Positions 36,300 through 45,701 of a DNA stretch of 64,000 bases are shown here, one piece after another. The stretch's first letter is position 1. Each line of letters starts with the position of its first letter. Under the pieces are notes generated by a model, which made no database searches, was not told the DNA's origin, and was given only the letters and a program-made list of their open reading frames with translations. The DNA comes from Tabrizicola flagellatus (GTDB lineage: Bacteria; Pseudomonadota; Alphaproteobacteria; Rhodobacterales; Rhodobacteraceae), in NCBI RefSeq assembly GCF_008271465.1, contig NZ_VMDU01000008.1, positions 1 to 64,000 on the forward strand, written 5' to 3'. A program made the position numbers and the translations under genes.

Positions 36300-38507
36300 T
36301 TGGGCGAACGGGTCTATCGTGCGGGCGACCTGGTGGGGGTGCTGCTTGCGGAAGCCCTGGGCGGCGCGCTGGGGGGGCGGCTGCTGGACTATCGCGCGCC
36401 CGAGGGCGGCTGCGGCGACGGGGATTTCGTCGAAGTGCCGCTGGGGCCTCGCCGGGTGCTGGGCGTGGTCTGGGGGCCGGGCGAAGGCGGGTTCGACCCC
36501 GCGAAGATCCGCCCCGTCACAAGGGTGCTGGAGGCGCGGCCGATGCGGGCGGAACTGCGCGCCTTCCTCGCGCGGGCAGCCGACTACACGCTGACCCCCC
36601 TGCCCGCCATGCTGCGGCTTGCCACCCGCGCGCCGGGACTGGGCGACCCGCCCTCCACCCGGCGGGTCTACCGGCTGGCCGGCCCAGTCCCGAACCAGCT
36701 GACCGAGGCGCGGCACCGGGTGATCGAGGCCCTGCGCGACTACGGCGGCGCGCCGGTCACGCTGGGGGAGCTGGCCGAGGCGGCCGGCTGCGGGGCAGGC
36801 GTCGTCAAGGGGCTGGTGAAGCTGGGCGTGGTGGCCGAGGAGGACGCCCCCCGCGACACGCCCTATCCGCGCTTGCGCGCCGATATGGGGATGCGGCTGC
36901 AGGGCGATCAGGTGGCGGCGGGGGATGCGCTGGTCGCCGATGTCGCGCGCGGGGAGTATGCGGCGACGCTCTTGAAAGGCGTCACCGGGTCGGGCAAGAC
37001 CGAGGTCTATCTGGAGGCGGTGGCCGAATGTCTGCGCCAGGGGCGGCAGGCGCTGGTGCTGTTGCCCGAGATCGCGCTGACCGCCGAGTTCCTGACCCGC
37101 GTCGAAGCCCGTTTCGGTGCGCGTCCGGCCGAGTGGCATTCCGGCGTCACCATGACGGAACGTCGCCGGCTCTGGCGCATGGCGGCCGAAGGCGAGGCGG
37201 GGCTGGTGGTGGGCGCCCGGTCCGCCCTGTTCCTGCCGTTCCGGGACCTTGGTCTGATCGTCGTCGATGAGGAGCACGACACCTCGTACAAGCAGGAGGA
37301 TGGCGTCCTCTACAACGCCCGCGACATGGCGGTGCTGCGCGCGGCGATCTGCGGCTGCCCGGTGGTGCTGGCCAGCGCCACGCCCAGCCTCGAGACCTGG
37401 GCGAATGTCGAGGCGGGGAAGTATCGGCGGCTGGATCTGGGCGCGCGCTTCGGCGCGGCGGAGATGCCCGAGATGCGGGCGATCGACATGCGGGCCGAGA
37501 AGCTGCCGGGGGACCGCTGGATTTCCGAGACGCTGGCCGGGAAGGTCGGCGCCGTGGTGGCGCGGGGAGAGCAGGCGCTTCTGTTCCTGAACCGGCGCGG
37601 GTTCGCGCCCGTTACGCTCTGCCGGGCCTGCGGGCATCAGGTGGGCTGCGACCACTGCGATGCCCGGATGGTGGAGCACCGGTTCCAGAAGCGGCTGGTC
37701 TGCCACCAGTGCGGGGCGACGAAGCCGGTGCCGGTGGCCTGTCCTTCCTGCGGGGTCGAGGGCCGGATGGCCGCCGTGGGTCCGGGGGTGGAGCGGCTGG
37801 CCGAGGAAGTGGCGGCGCGGTTTCCCGAGGCTCGGGTGGCGGTGCTGTCCTCGGACCTGTTCGGATCGGCGCGGGCGCTGAAGGAGAAGATCGCCGAGAT
37901 TTCGGCCGGCGGGGCGGATATCATCATCGGCACGCAGATCGTGGCCAAGGGGCACAACTTTCCGCTCCTGACGCTGGTGGGCGTGATCGATGCCGATCTC
38001 GGGTTGCAGGGGTCCGACCTGCGGGCGGCGGAGCGGACCTTCCAGCTGATGCGGCAGGTCGCGGGGCGGGCGGGGCGGACGGCGGAACGGCGGGGCGAGG
38101 CCTGGCTCCAGACGCATCAGCCCGAGCATCCGGTGATCCGCGCGATCCTCGGGGGCGACGAGGAGGCCTTCTGGCGGGCCGAGGCGGCCGAGCGCCGCGC
38201 CTCGGGCGTTCCGCCCTATGGGCGGATGGCGGGGATCATCCTGTCCTCGCCCGATGTGGCGCAGGTCTTCGACTTCGGGGCCGAGCTGGCGCGCCGGTCG
38301 GAGCCCCTGAGGCGGATCGGGGCCGAGGTCTGGGGTCCGGCTCCGGCGCCGATCGCAAGGGTGCGGGGCCGGCACCGGGTGCGGCTTCTGGTGAAGGCGG
38401 AAAAGGGCGCGCCGTTGCAGGCGGCGCTGGCGGAATGGCTGGCGCAGGTCAGGGTGCCGAAGGATCTGCGGCTGGCGGTGGACATCGATCCGCAGAGTTT
38501 CTTGTAG
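36300..38507 (+). CDS. priA: Primosomal replication protein N' (PriA helicase)
   Basis: A 735-residue superfamily 2 helicase that restarts stalled replication forks. The N-terminal DNA-binding domain contains LDYRAPEGG and [17 protein letters not shown]. Walker A (GVTGSGKTE) lies near residue 227, the DEEH box ([13 protein letters not shown]) follows, and zinc cysteines CRACGH, CDHC, CHQCG and CPSCG lie at about residues 440-485. [12 protein letters not shown] and GRAGR are helicase motifs. No ATG lies near; TTG 36300 is chosen because GAAAGG ends 7 bases upstream and the length is right. Confidence 0.93.
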   Translation: MGERVYRAGDLVGVLLAEALGGALGGRLLDYRAPEGGCGDGDFVEVPLGPRRVLGVVWGPGEGGFDPAKIRPVTRVLEARPMRAELRAFLARAADYTLTPLPAMLRLATRAPGLGDPPSTRRVYRLAGPVPNQLTEARHRVIEALRDYGGAPVTLGELAEAAGCGAGVVKGLVKLGVVAEEDAPRDTPYPRLRADMGMRLQGDQVAAGDALVADVARGEYAATLLKGVTGSGKTEVYLEAVAECLRQGRQALVLLPEIALTAEFLTRVEARFGARPAEWHSGVTMTERRRLWRMAAEGEAGLVVGARSALFLPFRDLGLIVVDEEHDTSYKQEDGVLYNARDMAVLRAAICGCPVVLASATPSLETWANVEAGKYRRLDLGARFGAAEMPEMRAIDMRAEKLPGDRWISETLAGKVGAVVARGEQALLFLNRRGFAPVTLCRACGHQVGCDHCDARMVEHRFQKRLVCHQCGATKPVPVACPSCGVEGRMAAVGPGVERLAEEVAARFPEARVAVLSSDLFGSARALKEKIAEISAGGADIIIGTQIVAKGHNFPLLTLVGVIDADLGLQGSDLRAAERTFQLMRQVAGRAGRTAERRGEAWLQTHQPEHPVIRAILGGDEEAFWRAEAAERRASGVPPYGRMAGIILSSPDVAQVFDFGAELARRSEPLRRIGAEVWGPAPAPIARVRGRHRVRLLVKAEKGAPLQAALAEWLAQVRVPKDLRLAVDIDPQSFL

Positions 38508-38624
38508 GCGGCTGTTGCAGGGATCGCACATCCCGCCCGGCGCGGCCGTGTTGACTGTCGCCAGAACCCGCGGCTTCGGCCTATAGTCCCGGACACAGAT
38601 GCAAGAACCGCCCGAGACCCGCCG

Positions 38625-39323
38625 ATGATCGAACCCGACCTGCGCGCGCGCATCCTTGCCGAGCCGGAGCGCCTTCTGGACGACCGCGACGTGATGAACG
38701 CCCTCGTGGCCGCCAATGAACGCGCGCTCGGCGAGAATGTCGTGGACCTGCGCGGCATCGCCATGCAGCGGCTGGAGGCGCGGCTCGACCGGCTGGAGGA
38801 CACCCACCGGTCCGTCATCGCCGCGGCCTACGAGAACCTCGCCGGCACCAACCAGGTTCATCGCGCGGTGCTGCAGATGCTGGAGCCCACGGATTTCGAG
38901 GCCTTCATCGCCAGCCTGACCGGCGAGGTGGCGCAGATCCTGCGGGTGGACCATGTGCGGCTGGTGCTGGAGACCTTGCAGGAGGACGGCGAGTCCGACC
39001 CGGTGCTGCGCCGGCTGGGCGAGGTGCTGCAGGTGGTCCCGCAGGGCTTTGTCGGCCATTACCTGACGAATGGCCGCAACGGGCCGGGGCGGCCGGTGGT
39101 GCTGCGCGCGGTCACGGGGCTGGCGGCGGCCTTCTACGGGCCGCGCGCCGACGACATCCGCTCGGAGGCACTGATGAAGCTGGACCTCGGGCCGGGGCGG
39201 CTGCCGGGGATGCTGGTCTTCGCCTCGGAGGATCCGAACCAGTTCAAGGCCACCCATGGCACCGACCTGCTGGCCTTCTTCGCCGGGGTCTTCGAGCGGG
39301 CGATGCGCCGGTGGCTGGGGTGA
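38625..39323 (+). CDS. DUF484 (GAF-like) protein
   Basis: A 232-residue protein of the DUF484 family: [13 protein letters not shown]-like N-terminus ([27 protein letters not shown]), a coiled-coil segment with [21 protein letters not shown], then a GAF-like domain. Function unknown; the family is nearly always encoded just upstream of xerC, as here, with its stop codon inside the XerC start (4-base GTGA overlap). A TATAGT at 38582-38587 could be a -10 element, but no matching -35 was found. Confidence 0.9.
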   Translation: MIEPDLRARILAEPERLLDDRDVMNALVAANERALGENVVDLRGIAMQRLEARLDRLEDTHRSVIAAAYENLAGTNQVHRAVLQMLEPTDFEAFIASLTGEVAQILRVDHVRLVLETLQEDGESDPVLRRLGEVLQVVPQGFVGHYLTNGRNGPGRPVVLRAVTGLAAAFYGPRADDIRSEALMKLDLGPGRLPGMLVFASEDPNQFKATHGTDLLAFFAGVFERAMRRWLG

Positions 39324-40246
39324 GCGACCCCTTCCTGCCCCCCGCGCTGGGGGCGGCGCTGGCGCAATGGCTGTCGCAGCTGGCCGCGCTGGAAGGGGCG
39401 GCGGCGAACACCATCGAGGCCTATCGCCGCGACGTGGCGCGCTATCTGAAGTTCCTGACCGCCCATCGCGGCGGGGCCGAGGGCATCGCCTCGGTCGCGC
39501 GCGCCAGCCAGTCCGACCTGCGCGCCTGGATGGCCGAGGAGCGCGGGCGCGGCCTGTCGGCCCGCTCGCTGGCCCGCGCGCTGTCGGCGGTCAAGGGCTT
39601 CACCGCCTGGGCGGCCGACCGCAGCGGGGCGGATGCGGCCACGGTCCTGTCGGCCCGCGCCCCGAAGTTCCGCCGCAAGCTGCCCCGCCCGCTGAGCGAG
39701 GAGGGCGCCGGGGCGATCCTGACCGAGATCGGTGCCGATGCGCGCGAGGACTGGATCGCCGCGCGCGACACGGCGATCGCCACGCTGCTTTACGGCCTCG
39801 GACTGCGGATTTCCGAGGCGCTGGCACTGACCGGCGCCGACCATCCGCTGCCCGGCGTGCTGCGGATCACCGGCAAGGGCGGCAAGACGCGGATCGTCCC
39901 GGTCATACCGGCGGCGGCGCAGGCGGTGGCGGACTATGTGGCCCGCTGCCCCTTCGAGCCTGCGCCCGACGCCCCGCTGTTCCGCGGCGCGCGAGGGGGC
40001 GCGGTGAACCCCCGCCTGATCCAGGCGGCGATGGAGCGCGCGCGCCTGCGCCTCGGCCTGCCCGCCACCGCCACGCCGCATGCGCTGCGCCACAGCTTTG
40101 CCACGCATCTGCTGTCGGCCGGGGGCGACCTGCGCGCGATCCAGGAACTTCTGGGCCATGCCTCCCTGTCCACCACCCAGGCCTATACCGCCGTCGATGC
40201 CGCGCGGCTGATGGAGGTCTATGAAAAAGCCCACCCCCGCGCCTGA
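39320..40246 (+). CDS. xerC: Tyrosine recombinase XerC
   Basis: A 308-residue tyrosine recombinase. The N-terminal core-binding SAM-like domain ([26 protein letters not shown]) precedes the catalytic domain, whose Arg lies in [11 protein letters not shown], Lys in [13 protein letters not shown], the HxxR box in [12 protein letters not shown], and the nucleophile Tyr in [16 protein letters not shown]. XerC with XerD resolves chromosome dimers at dif. The start GTG at 39320 ([11 protein letters not shown]) overlaps the DUF484 stop; GTG 39311 is possible. Confidence 0.95.
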   Translation: MSDPFLPPALGAALAQWLSQLAALEGAAANTIEAYRRDVARYLKFLTAHRGGAEGIASVARASQSDLRAWMAEERGRGLSARSLARALSAVKGFTAWAADRSGADAATVLSARAPKFRRKLPRPLSEEGAGAILTEIGADAREDWIAARDTAIATLLYGLGLRISEALALTGADHPLPGVLRITGKGGKTRIVPVIPAAAQAVADYVARCPFEPAPDAPLFRGARGGAVNPRLIQAAMERARLRLGLPATATPHALRHSFATHLLSAGGDLRAIQELLGHASLSTTQAYTAVDAARLMEVYEKAHPRA

Positions 40247-40296
40247 GCCGCGCGGCCCCTGTTGCGCCCTGCCCTGTAATCGGCCATCAAGTCCCC

Positions 40297-41001
40297 ATGA
40301 GTCCACACCTGAAAGCCCTGTCCGTCCACCTGCTGACCGCCACCGGTGCGGTGCTGGCGATGTTCGCCATGCTGGCCGCGGTGAAGGAGGACTGGAGCCT
40401 GATGTTCCTCTGGCTGGTGGTGGCGCTGATCGTGGACGGGATCGACGGGCCGCTGGCGCGCAGGTTCGACGTGCGGAAAAACTGGCCCACCTATGACGGG
40501 GTCCTGATGGACCTGATCGTCGATTACCTGACCTATGTCTTCATCCCGGCCTTCGCGCTGTTCCAGTCGGGCCTGCTGCCGGGCTGGACGGGATGGCTGG
40601 CGATCATCGTGATCTGCTACGGATCCGTGGTCTATTTCGCCGACACGCGGATGAAGACCAAGGACAAGAGCTTTGCCGGCTTTCCGGCCTGCTGGAACAT
40701 GGTGGTGCTGGTCCTGTTCGCGACCCAGCCCAGCCAGACGGTGATCCTTCTGGTGGTGATCCTGTTGACGGTGACCATGTTCACCAACCTCAAGTTCATC
40801 CATCCGGTGCGCACGAGCCGCTGGTACGAGATCTCGCTGGCCGTCTGCATCGCCTGGATCGCGCTTGCGGCCTGGGCGGCCTGGTGGGATTTCCAGGAGG
40901 GACCGGTGGCCGAGTGGCTTCTGGTGCTGACCTCGCTTTACCTCGCGCTGGCCGGGATCGCGCAGCAGATCCTGCCCGAAGGGATCCGGCGGGTGCGCTG
41001 A
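40297..41001 (+). CDS. pcs: Phosphatidylcholine synthase
   Basis: A 234-residue CDP-alcohol phosphatidyltransferase with about seven hydrophobic segments. The catalytic motif DGIDGPLAR, twelve residues, GVLMDLIVD fits the family pattern D-x2-DG-x2-AR-x12-G-x3-D-x3-D. Later LKFIHPVRTSRWYEIS is typical of Pcs. It condenses choline with CDP-diacylglycerol to give phosphatidylcholine in the inner membrane, a pathway found in alphaproteobacteria. It stands between xerC and a convergent EamA gene. Confidence 0.93.
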   Translation: MSPHLKALSVHLLTATGAVLAMFAMLAAVKEDWSLMFLWLVVALIVDGIDGPLARRFDVRKNWPTYDGVLMDLIVDYLTYVFIPAFALFQSGLLPGWTGWLAIIVICYGSVVYFADTRMKTKDKSFAGFPACWNMVVLVLFATQPSQTVILLVVILLTVTMFTNLKFIHPVRTSRWYEISLAVCIAWIALAAWAAWWDFQEGPVAEWLLVLTSLYLALAGIAQQILPEGIRRVR

Positions 41002-41002
41002 G

Positions 41003-41092
41003 GGGCCGCTCGTCGGGGACTGCGTCCCTCCTCGCTGCACCTGCGCGCCTGCTCCCCGCGAGGAGAAGTCGAAGACGAACGACGAGCGCCGG
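41003..41092. repeat. 33-bp dispersed element, copy 2, inside nested hairpins
   Basis: The minus-strand copy at 41055-41087 matches 30 of 33 bases of 35472-35504. The region forms nested stems CGCTCGTCG/CGACGAGCG (outer), CTCCTCGC/GCGAGGAG, and a small GGGAC/GTCCC hairpin. As for copy 1 it fills the gap between two convergent genes (pcs and EamA). Confidence 0.75.
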
Positions 41093-41093
41093 T

Positions 41094-41930
41094 CTAGAGC
41101 CGGGTCAGGATCACCCCGGCAACGATGACCAGGGCGGCAACGGCCTTTTCCGCGTTCATCCGCTCGCCGAAGGCCAGCCAGCCGATCAGCACGGCGAAGA
41201 GGATCGAGGTCTCGCGCAGGGCCGCGACCACCGCGATGGGCGCGAGCGTCATGGCCCAGATCGACACCGCATAGGCGCCGTAGCTTGCCACCGAAGCGAC
41301 CGTTCCCATCCGCCAAGCGTGCCAGCTCCGCGGGATCACGTCCCAGCCGCGCAGCGCCAGCATGCCGAGGGTGAAGAAAGTCCCGTCCGCGACGAAGACC
41401 CACGCCACATAGGCCGCCGGCGCGCCCGAGACCCGCGCCCCCATCCCGTCGATCAGCGTGTAGGTTGCGGTGGCGCAGGCCGAGCCGATGGCGAAGGGCA
41501 GAAGCCTGCGGTCCTCGCCGCTGGAAAAGACGCCGCGCGCCATCAGCAGGATCCCGGCGGCCAGCACGGCGATGGCCAGGTATTCCTGCCCGGTGACCGC
41601 ATCGGCCAGGAAGACCGCGCCCACCAGCGCCACGATCATCGGCGCGGCGCCGCGGGCGATGGGATAGACCCGGCTCAGGTCGCCGCGGTCATAGGCATAG
41701 GTCAGGAAGAACTTGTAGGCGAAATGTGTGCAGCCCGCCGCGATCACCCAGGGGATCGCCGCAGGGTCGATGGCGGGGCTCAGCGTCACGACGGCAAGGC
41801 CGATCGGCACCTCGACGATGGACAGGATCACCATCCCGCCGACCTTGGAGGTGCCCAGCTTGATCAGCGCATTCCACAGCGCATGCAGGAAGGCCGCGCC
41901 AAGGACGGCCAGGAAGACGCCAAGGGTCAA
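41094..41930 (-). CDS. EamA-family (DMT superfamily) permease
   Basis: A 278-residue membrane protein with about ten hydrophobic segments. ALWNALIKLGTSKVGGMVILS and YPIARGAAPMIVALVGAVFL are conserved EamA-type motifs (SMR/EamA half-repeats). The substrate is unknown. It appears to start with TTG 41930: AGGTG lies 5 bases upstream, the only nearby ATG (41944) is out of frame, and the next in-frame ATG would delete the first helix. A purine-rich G tract lies in the upstream spacer. Confidence 0.8.
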   Translation of the reverse strand: MTLGVFLAVLGAAFLHALWNALIKLGTSKVGGMVILSIVEVPIGLAVVTLSPAIDPAAIPWVIAAGCTHFAYKFFLTYAYDRGDLSRVYPIARGAAPMIVALVGAVFLADAVTGQEYLAIAVLAAGILLMARGVFSSGEDRRLLPFAIGSACATATYTLIDGMGARVSGAPAAYVAWVFVADGTFFTLGMLALRGWDVIPRSWHAWRMGTVASVASYGAYAVSIWAMTLAPIAVVAALRETSILFAVLIGWLAFGERMNAEKAVAALVIVAGVILTRL

Positions 41931-42061
41931 GACGCACCTGTCATGAAACCGTTACCGACTGGCTAGGCCTTTGCGTGCGGCGCGACAAGCCGGGCGGTAA
42001 GTCCAGACTACCGGTTTCTGTAGACCACGCGATCGGCAAGGGCACCTCCTCTCGCCCGTGT

Positions 42062-42081
42062 GGGGAGGGGAGGGGGGAGGG
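42062..42081 (+). other. G-tract with G-quadruplex potential
   Basis: GGGG, A, GGGG, A, GGGGGG, A, GGG: four G runs of three or more separated by single A residues. It is in the 165-base spacer between the EamA and DUF3253 genes (both minus strand), so the G-rich strand is the non-transcribed strand for neither gene product but lies downstream of DUF3253. Confidence 0.6.
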
Positions 42082-42095
42082 CGCACCGGTCATAG

Positions 42096-42323
42096 TCACC
42101 GCAGCCGCAGCCGGATCGGCCCCTTTGCCTCGACCGGATCGACCTCGGCCCCGCCCTGGGTCGCCATGATCTCGGGCATGGTGGCGGCCACGGCTCGCAC
42201 CTCCTGCATCAGGGGCCGCCAGTCCGCCGCCAGCGCCCTTGCCACCTCGGAGGGGCAAAGCGACCGGTCCCGCCCCCGGGCCAGGGCCAGATCGAGGATC
42301 GCGGCGCGGATGCGCTCGGTCAC
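42096..42323 (-). CDS. DUF3253 protein
   Basis: A 75-residue protein, TERIRAAILDLALARGRDRSL.. with PSEVARALAADWRPLMQEVR. This is the DUF3253 family, a small winged-helix-like fold of unknown function, often near S-methyltransferase or nucleotide genes. The region RGRDRSLCPSEVAR may form the recognition helix, but DNA binding is inferred. Its start overlaps the ogt stop by 4 bases, so the two are translationally coupled. Confidence 0.8.
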   Translation of the reverse strand: MTERIRAAILDLALARGRDRSLCPSEVARALAADWRPLMQEVRAVAATMPEIMATQGGAEVDPVEAKGPIRLRLR

Positions 42324-42781
42324 AGGAGTAGCGCCCCCTCATGGCGCAGCAATGCGGCCTTGGTCTCGACACCGCCCGGGGCGGAGAAGCCGCCGAACCA
42401 GCCGGTGCCGGTGACCCGGTGACAGGGGATCAGGATCGGCAGCGGGTTTGCCCCGCAAGCCTGCCCCACGGCCTGCGCCGGTGCGCCCAGCGCCTTGGCG
42501 ATCTGGCCGTAGGTCCGGGTATCACCCATCGGTATCCCGGCCATCGCCCGGCGAACGGCGGCGTCAAGCCCCTCGCCCCAGTCCAGGGGCAGGTCGAACC
42601 GCGTGAGGCGCCGGTCGAAGTAGGCGCGCACCTGCCGCGCCGCCTCTTGCAGAAGCGGCGTGGAGTCGCCCGGGTCGTCGCGCCAGTCGAGGCCCGCGAG
42701 ACGCCCGCCGCGCTCGACCAGCGTGACCGGCCCGAAAGGCGTCGGGACGGAGATCCGCGTAGGGTGGGCAATCCTGCCCAC
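42320..42781 (-). CDS. ogt: Methylated-DNA-protein-cysteine methyltransferase
   Basis: A 153-residue O6-alkylguanine-DNA alkyltransferase. The active-site motif PCHR (residues 119-122) has the acceptor Cys120, and VGQACGANPLPILIPCHRV and GDTRTYGQIAKALGAP are the usual flanking signatures. It removes alkyl groups from O6-guanine by a suicide transfer. The only conventional start near the conserved N-terminus (ISVPTPFGPVTL) is GTG 42781, which lies in an 18-base dispersed hairpin just after the ileS stop. Confidence 0.9.
   Translation of the reverse strand: MGRIAHPTRISVPTPFGPVTLVERGGRLAGLDWRDDPGDSTPLLQEAARQVRAYFDRRLTRFDLPLDWGEGLDAAVRRAMAGIPMGDTRTYGQIAKALGAPAQAVGQACGANPLPILIPCHRVTGTGWFGGFSAPGGVETKAALLRHEGALLL
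42764..42781. repeat. Small dispersed hairpin containing the ogt start
   Basis: GTGGGCA, ATCC, TGCCCAC: a perfect 7-bp stem, flanked by CGTAGG on the plus-strand side. The motif resembles a short dispersed element I know from alphaproteobacterial intergenic regions. It spans the first six codons of ogt and sits 5 bases from the ileS stop. Confidence 0.6.
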
Positions 42782-42785
42782 AGGC

Positions 42786-45701
42786 TCAGCCCAGCGCGTC
42801 GTTGCAGCGCTGGCAGGTGCCGGGGTGCCTGTGCGTGCCAACGTCGGGCAGAACCTTCCAGCAGCGTTCGCATTTCGCGCCCGCGGCCGGGTGGAACAGC
42901 ACGGCCACCCCTGGCACATCGGCCAGCCGGAAGGCGCCTTCCGCCGGTTCGCCTGTCCGAAGGGTAAGGTCCGAGGTGATGCAGGTCTCGGCGAAATCGA
43001 CGCTGCCGAGGATCGCGGCCATGGCGGGTGAGACGAAGACCTCGGGCGCGGCCTCGAGGCTGGCGCCGATCACCTTCGCGGTCCGCTGCACCTCGAGCGC
43101 CCCGGTCACCACCCGCCGCGCGTCGCGGATCGTGTCCCATTTCTCGGCCAACGCCGGATCGCGCCAGCTTGCCGGGGTCTCGGGGAAATCGACCAGGTGG
43201 ACCGAGCTGTCCTCGCCGGGGAAGCGTTCCAGCCAGACCTCCTCCATGGTGAAGACGAGGATCGGCGCGAGCCAGGTGGTCAGGCGGTGGAAGAGCAGGT
43301 CCATCACCGTCCGGCAGGCGCGGCGGCGCAGCGCGCCGGGCGCGTCGCAGTAGAGCGCGTCCTTGCGGATGTCGAAGTAGATCGACGACAGGTCCGTGGT
43401 GCAGAAGGTGAAGAGCTTCTGGAACACGCCCTGGAAGTCGTAGGCGGCATAGCCCTTGCGCACCTCGGCATCGAGTTCGGCGAGGCGATGCAACACCCAG
43501 CGTTCCAGCTCCGGCATCTCGGCGGGCTCGACCCGCTCGGCCTCGGTGAAGCCCGACAGCGCGCCCAGCATGTAACGCATGGTGTTGCGCAGCCGCCGGT
43601 AGCTGTCGGCCACGCCCTTCAGGATCTCCTTCCCGATGCGCAGGTCCACGGTGTAGTCGGACTGGGCCACCCAGAGCCGCAGGATGTCGGCGCCGTAATC
43701 CTGGATCACCTCCTGCGGGGCGACGGTGTTGCCCAGCGACTTGGACATCTTCATGCCCTTCTCGTCGAGCGTGAAGCCGTGGGTCAGAACCCCGCGATAG
43801 GGCGCGCGGCCCTTGGTGCCGCAGGCTTGCAGCATCGAGGAATGGAACCAGCCGCGATGCTGGTCGGTGCCTTCCAGATACAGGTCCGCGATCCCGTCCG
43901 GGCTGCCGTCCTCGCGGTCGCGCAGGACGAAGGCATGGGTGGAGCCGCTATCGAACCAGACGTCCAGCACGTCATAGACCTGTTCATAATCCGACGGATC
44001 GACGATGCCGGACAGCACCTTTTCCTTGAATCCTTGCACATACCAGACATCGGCGCCTTCCGCCTCGAAGGCCGCCCTGATCCGGGCGTTCACCTCGGCG
44101 TTCTTCAGCAGGAAGTCCGGCGCATCCGGCCGTGCCCCCTTCTTGACGAAACAGGTCAGCGGCACGCCCCAGGCGCGCTGGCGCGACAGCACCCAGTCGG
44201 GCCGCGCCTCGATCATCGAATGTAGCCGGTTGCGACCCGTGGCGGGGGTCCATTCGACAAGCTGATTGATCGAGTTCAGCGCCCGCTTGCGGATCGTGTC
44301 GCCATAGGTGGACATCCCGTCATCGAGCGCCTTGTCGATGGCGACGAACCACTGCGGCGTGTTGCGGTAGATCACCGGGGCCTTGGACCGCCAGGAATGC
44401 GGATACTGGTGCTTGAACTTGCCCTTGGCGAACAGCGCGCCCGTGTAGGCCAGCTGCTTGATGACCGACACGTTCGCCGGTCCTTCCTTCCCGTCCGGGG
44501 TGATGATGTGCTGCCCGCCGAACAGCGGCAGGTCGGCGCGGTAGGAGCCATCGGCCTCGACGTTGTAGGTCATCGGCAGGCCGAACTTCACGCCCAGCTG
44601 ATAGTCGTCGTCGCCGTGGCTGGGAGCCGTATGCACGAACCCCGTGCCGGCGTCGTCGGTGACATGCTCGCCCGGCAGCATGGGCACGTCGTAGTCCCAT
44701 TCGCCCTTGCCGCCTTCGACGCCCCGGAAGGGATGCGCCATGACCATGCCCTTCAGGTCCGCCGCCGAGACGTCACCCAGCCGCCGCACCATCTCCGGCC
44801 CGACCAGCCTCGCCTGCCCGAACACCGCCTCGGCCAGCTTGTCGGCGACGATCACCCGATGACCGATGGTCGCGCTGCTGTCCTCGGGCCGCCCGATGAT
44901 CTCGTAAAGCCCGTAGGCGATCTCGGGTCCGAAGGCGACGGCCCGGTTCTGCGGGATGGTCCATGGCGTCGTGGTCCAGATCACCACGTCCGTCGGCGTC
45001 CGGGTGAACAGCGCATCGCCATGGATCACCCGGAACCGCACCCAAACCTGATGCGAGGTATGGTCGTGATACTCCACCTCCGCCTCGGCCAGCGCGGTCT
45101 TCTCGACCGGAGACCACATAACCGGCTTCGAGCCCTGGTAGAGCGTCCCGTTCATCAGGAACTTCATGAACTCGTCGGCGATCACCGCCTCGGCGTGGTA
45201 GTCCATGGTCAGATAGGGCCGGTCCCACTTGCCGGTGACGCCCAGCCGCTTGAACTCCTCGCGCTGGACGTCGATCCAGCCCTCGGCAAAGCGGCGGCAT
45301 TCCTGACGGAAGGCAACGGTGTCCACATCGTCCTTGTTCAGGCCCTTCGCCCGATACTGCTCCTCGATCTTCCATTCGATCGGGAGGCCATGGCAGTCCC
45401 AGCCCGGCACATAGCGCGCGTCGCGGCCCATCATCTGCTGGGACCGCACCACCATGTCCTTCAGGACCTTGTTCAGCGCATGGCCGATGTGCAGGTGGCC
45501 GTTGGCGTAAGGCGGGCCATCGTGCAGCACGAAGGGTGCGCGGCCAGCCGCGCGCTCCCGCAAGCGGTCATAGACCCCGATCCGCTCCCACCGGGCCAAC
45601 CAGTCGGGCTCGCGCTGGGGAAGCCCCGCGCGCATCGGGAAGGCGGTCTCGGGCAGGAAGACGGTGTCGCGGTAGTCAACAGCGGCGGTATCGGCGCACA
45701 T
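42786..45701 (-). CDS. ileS: Isoleucyl-tRNA synthetase
   Basis: A 971-residue class I synthetase. HIGH lies at residues 71-74 (YANGHLHIGHALNK), KMSKS (MKMSKSLGNTVAP) near residue 652, and the editing CP1 domain in between. The C-terminus has a zinc-binding motif CERCW..CQRCNDALG. It charges tRNA(Ile) and edits valine. The start at 45701 has GAGG upstream. The stop lies 5 bases before the ogt GTG, so the two may be cotranscribed. Confidence 0.96.
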   Translation of the reverse strand: MCADTAAVDYRDTVFLPETAFPMRAGLPQREPDWLARWERIGVYDRLRERAAGRAPFVLHDGPPYANGHLHIGHALNKVLKDMVVRSQQMMGRDARYVPGWDCHGLPIEWKIEEQYRAKGLNKDDVDTVAFRQECRRFAEGWIDVQREEFKRLGVTGKWDRPYLTMDYHAEAVIADEFMKFLMNGTLYQGSKPVMWSPVEKTALAEAEVEYHDHTSHQVWVRFRVIHGDALFTRTPTDVVIWTTTPWTIPQNRAVAFGPEIAYGLYEIIGRPEDSSATIGHRVIVADKLAEAVFGQARLVGPEMVRRLGDVSAADLKGMVMAHPFRGVEGGKGEWDYDVPMLPGEHVTDDAGTGFVHTAPSHGDDDYQLGVKFGLPMTYNVEADGSYRADLPLFGGQHIITPDGKEGPANVSVIKQLAYTGALFAKGKFKHQYPHSWRSKAPVIYRNTPQWFVAIDKALDDGMSTYGDTIRKRALNSINQLVEWTPATGRNRLHSMIEARPDWVLSRQRAWGVPLTCFVKKGARPDAPDFLLKNAEVNARIRAAFEAEGADVWYVQGFKEKVLSGIVDPSDYEQVYDVLDVWFDSGSTHAFVLRDREDGSPDGIADLYLEGTDQHRGWFHSSMLQACGTKGRAPYRGVLTHGFTLDEKGMKMSKSLGNTVAPQEVIQDYGADILRLWVAQSDYTVDLRIGKEILKGVADSYRRLRNTMRYMLGALSGFTEAERVEPAEMPELERWVLHRLAELDAEVRKGYAAYDFQGVFQKLFTFCTTDLSSIYFDIRKDALYCDAPGALRRRACRTVMDLLFHRLTTWLAPILVFTMEEVWLERFPGEDSSVHLVDFPETPASWRDPALAEKWDTIRDARRVVTGALEVQRTAKVIGASLEAAPEVFVSPAMAAILGSVDFAETCITSDLTLRTGEPAEGAFRLADVPGVAVLFHPAAGAKCERCWKVLPDVGTHRHPGTCQRCNDALG

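Noticed and set aside
35547-39257. A minus-strand open frame of 1236 codons covering the antisense of priA and DUF484
   Set aside because: Only its last 218 codons (35547-36200, transaldolase) are coherent. The rest is an Arg/Pro/Gly/His-rich antisense reading kept open by high GC third positions in priA.
42782-42919. A longer Ogt N-terminus starting within ileS
   Set aside because: It would be an antisense-independent but off-frame reading of the zinc-finger end of ileS and has no resemblance to Ogt; the conserved domain begins just after GTG 42781.
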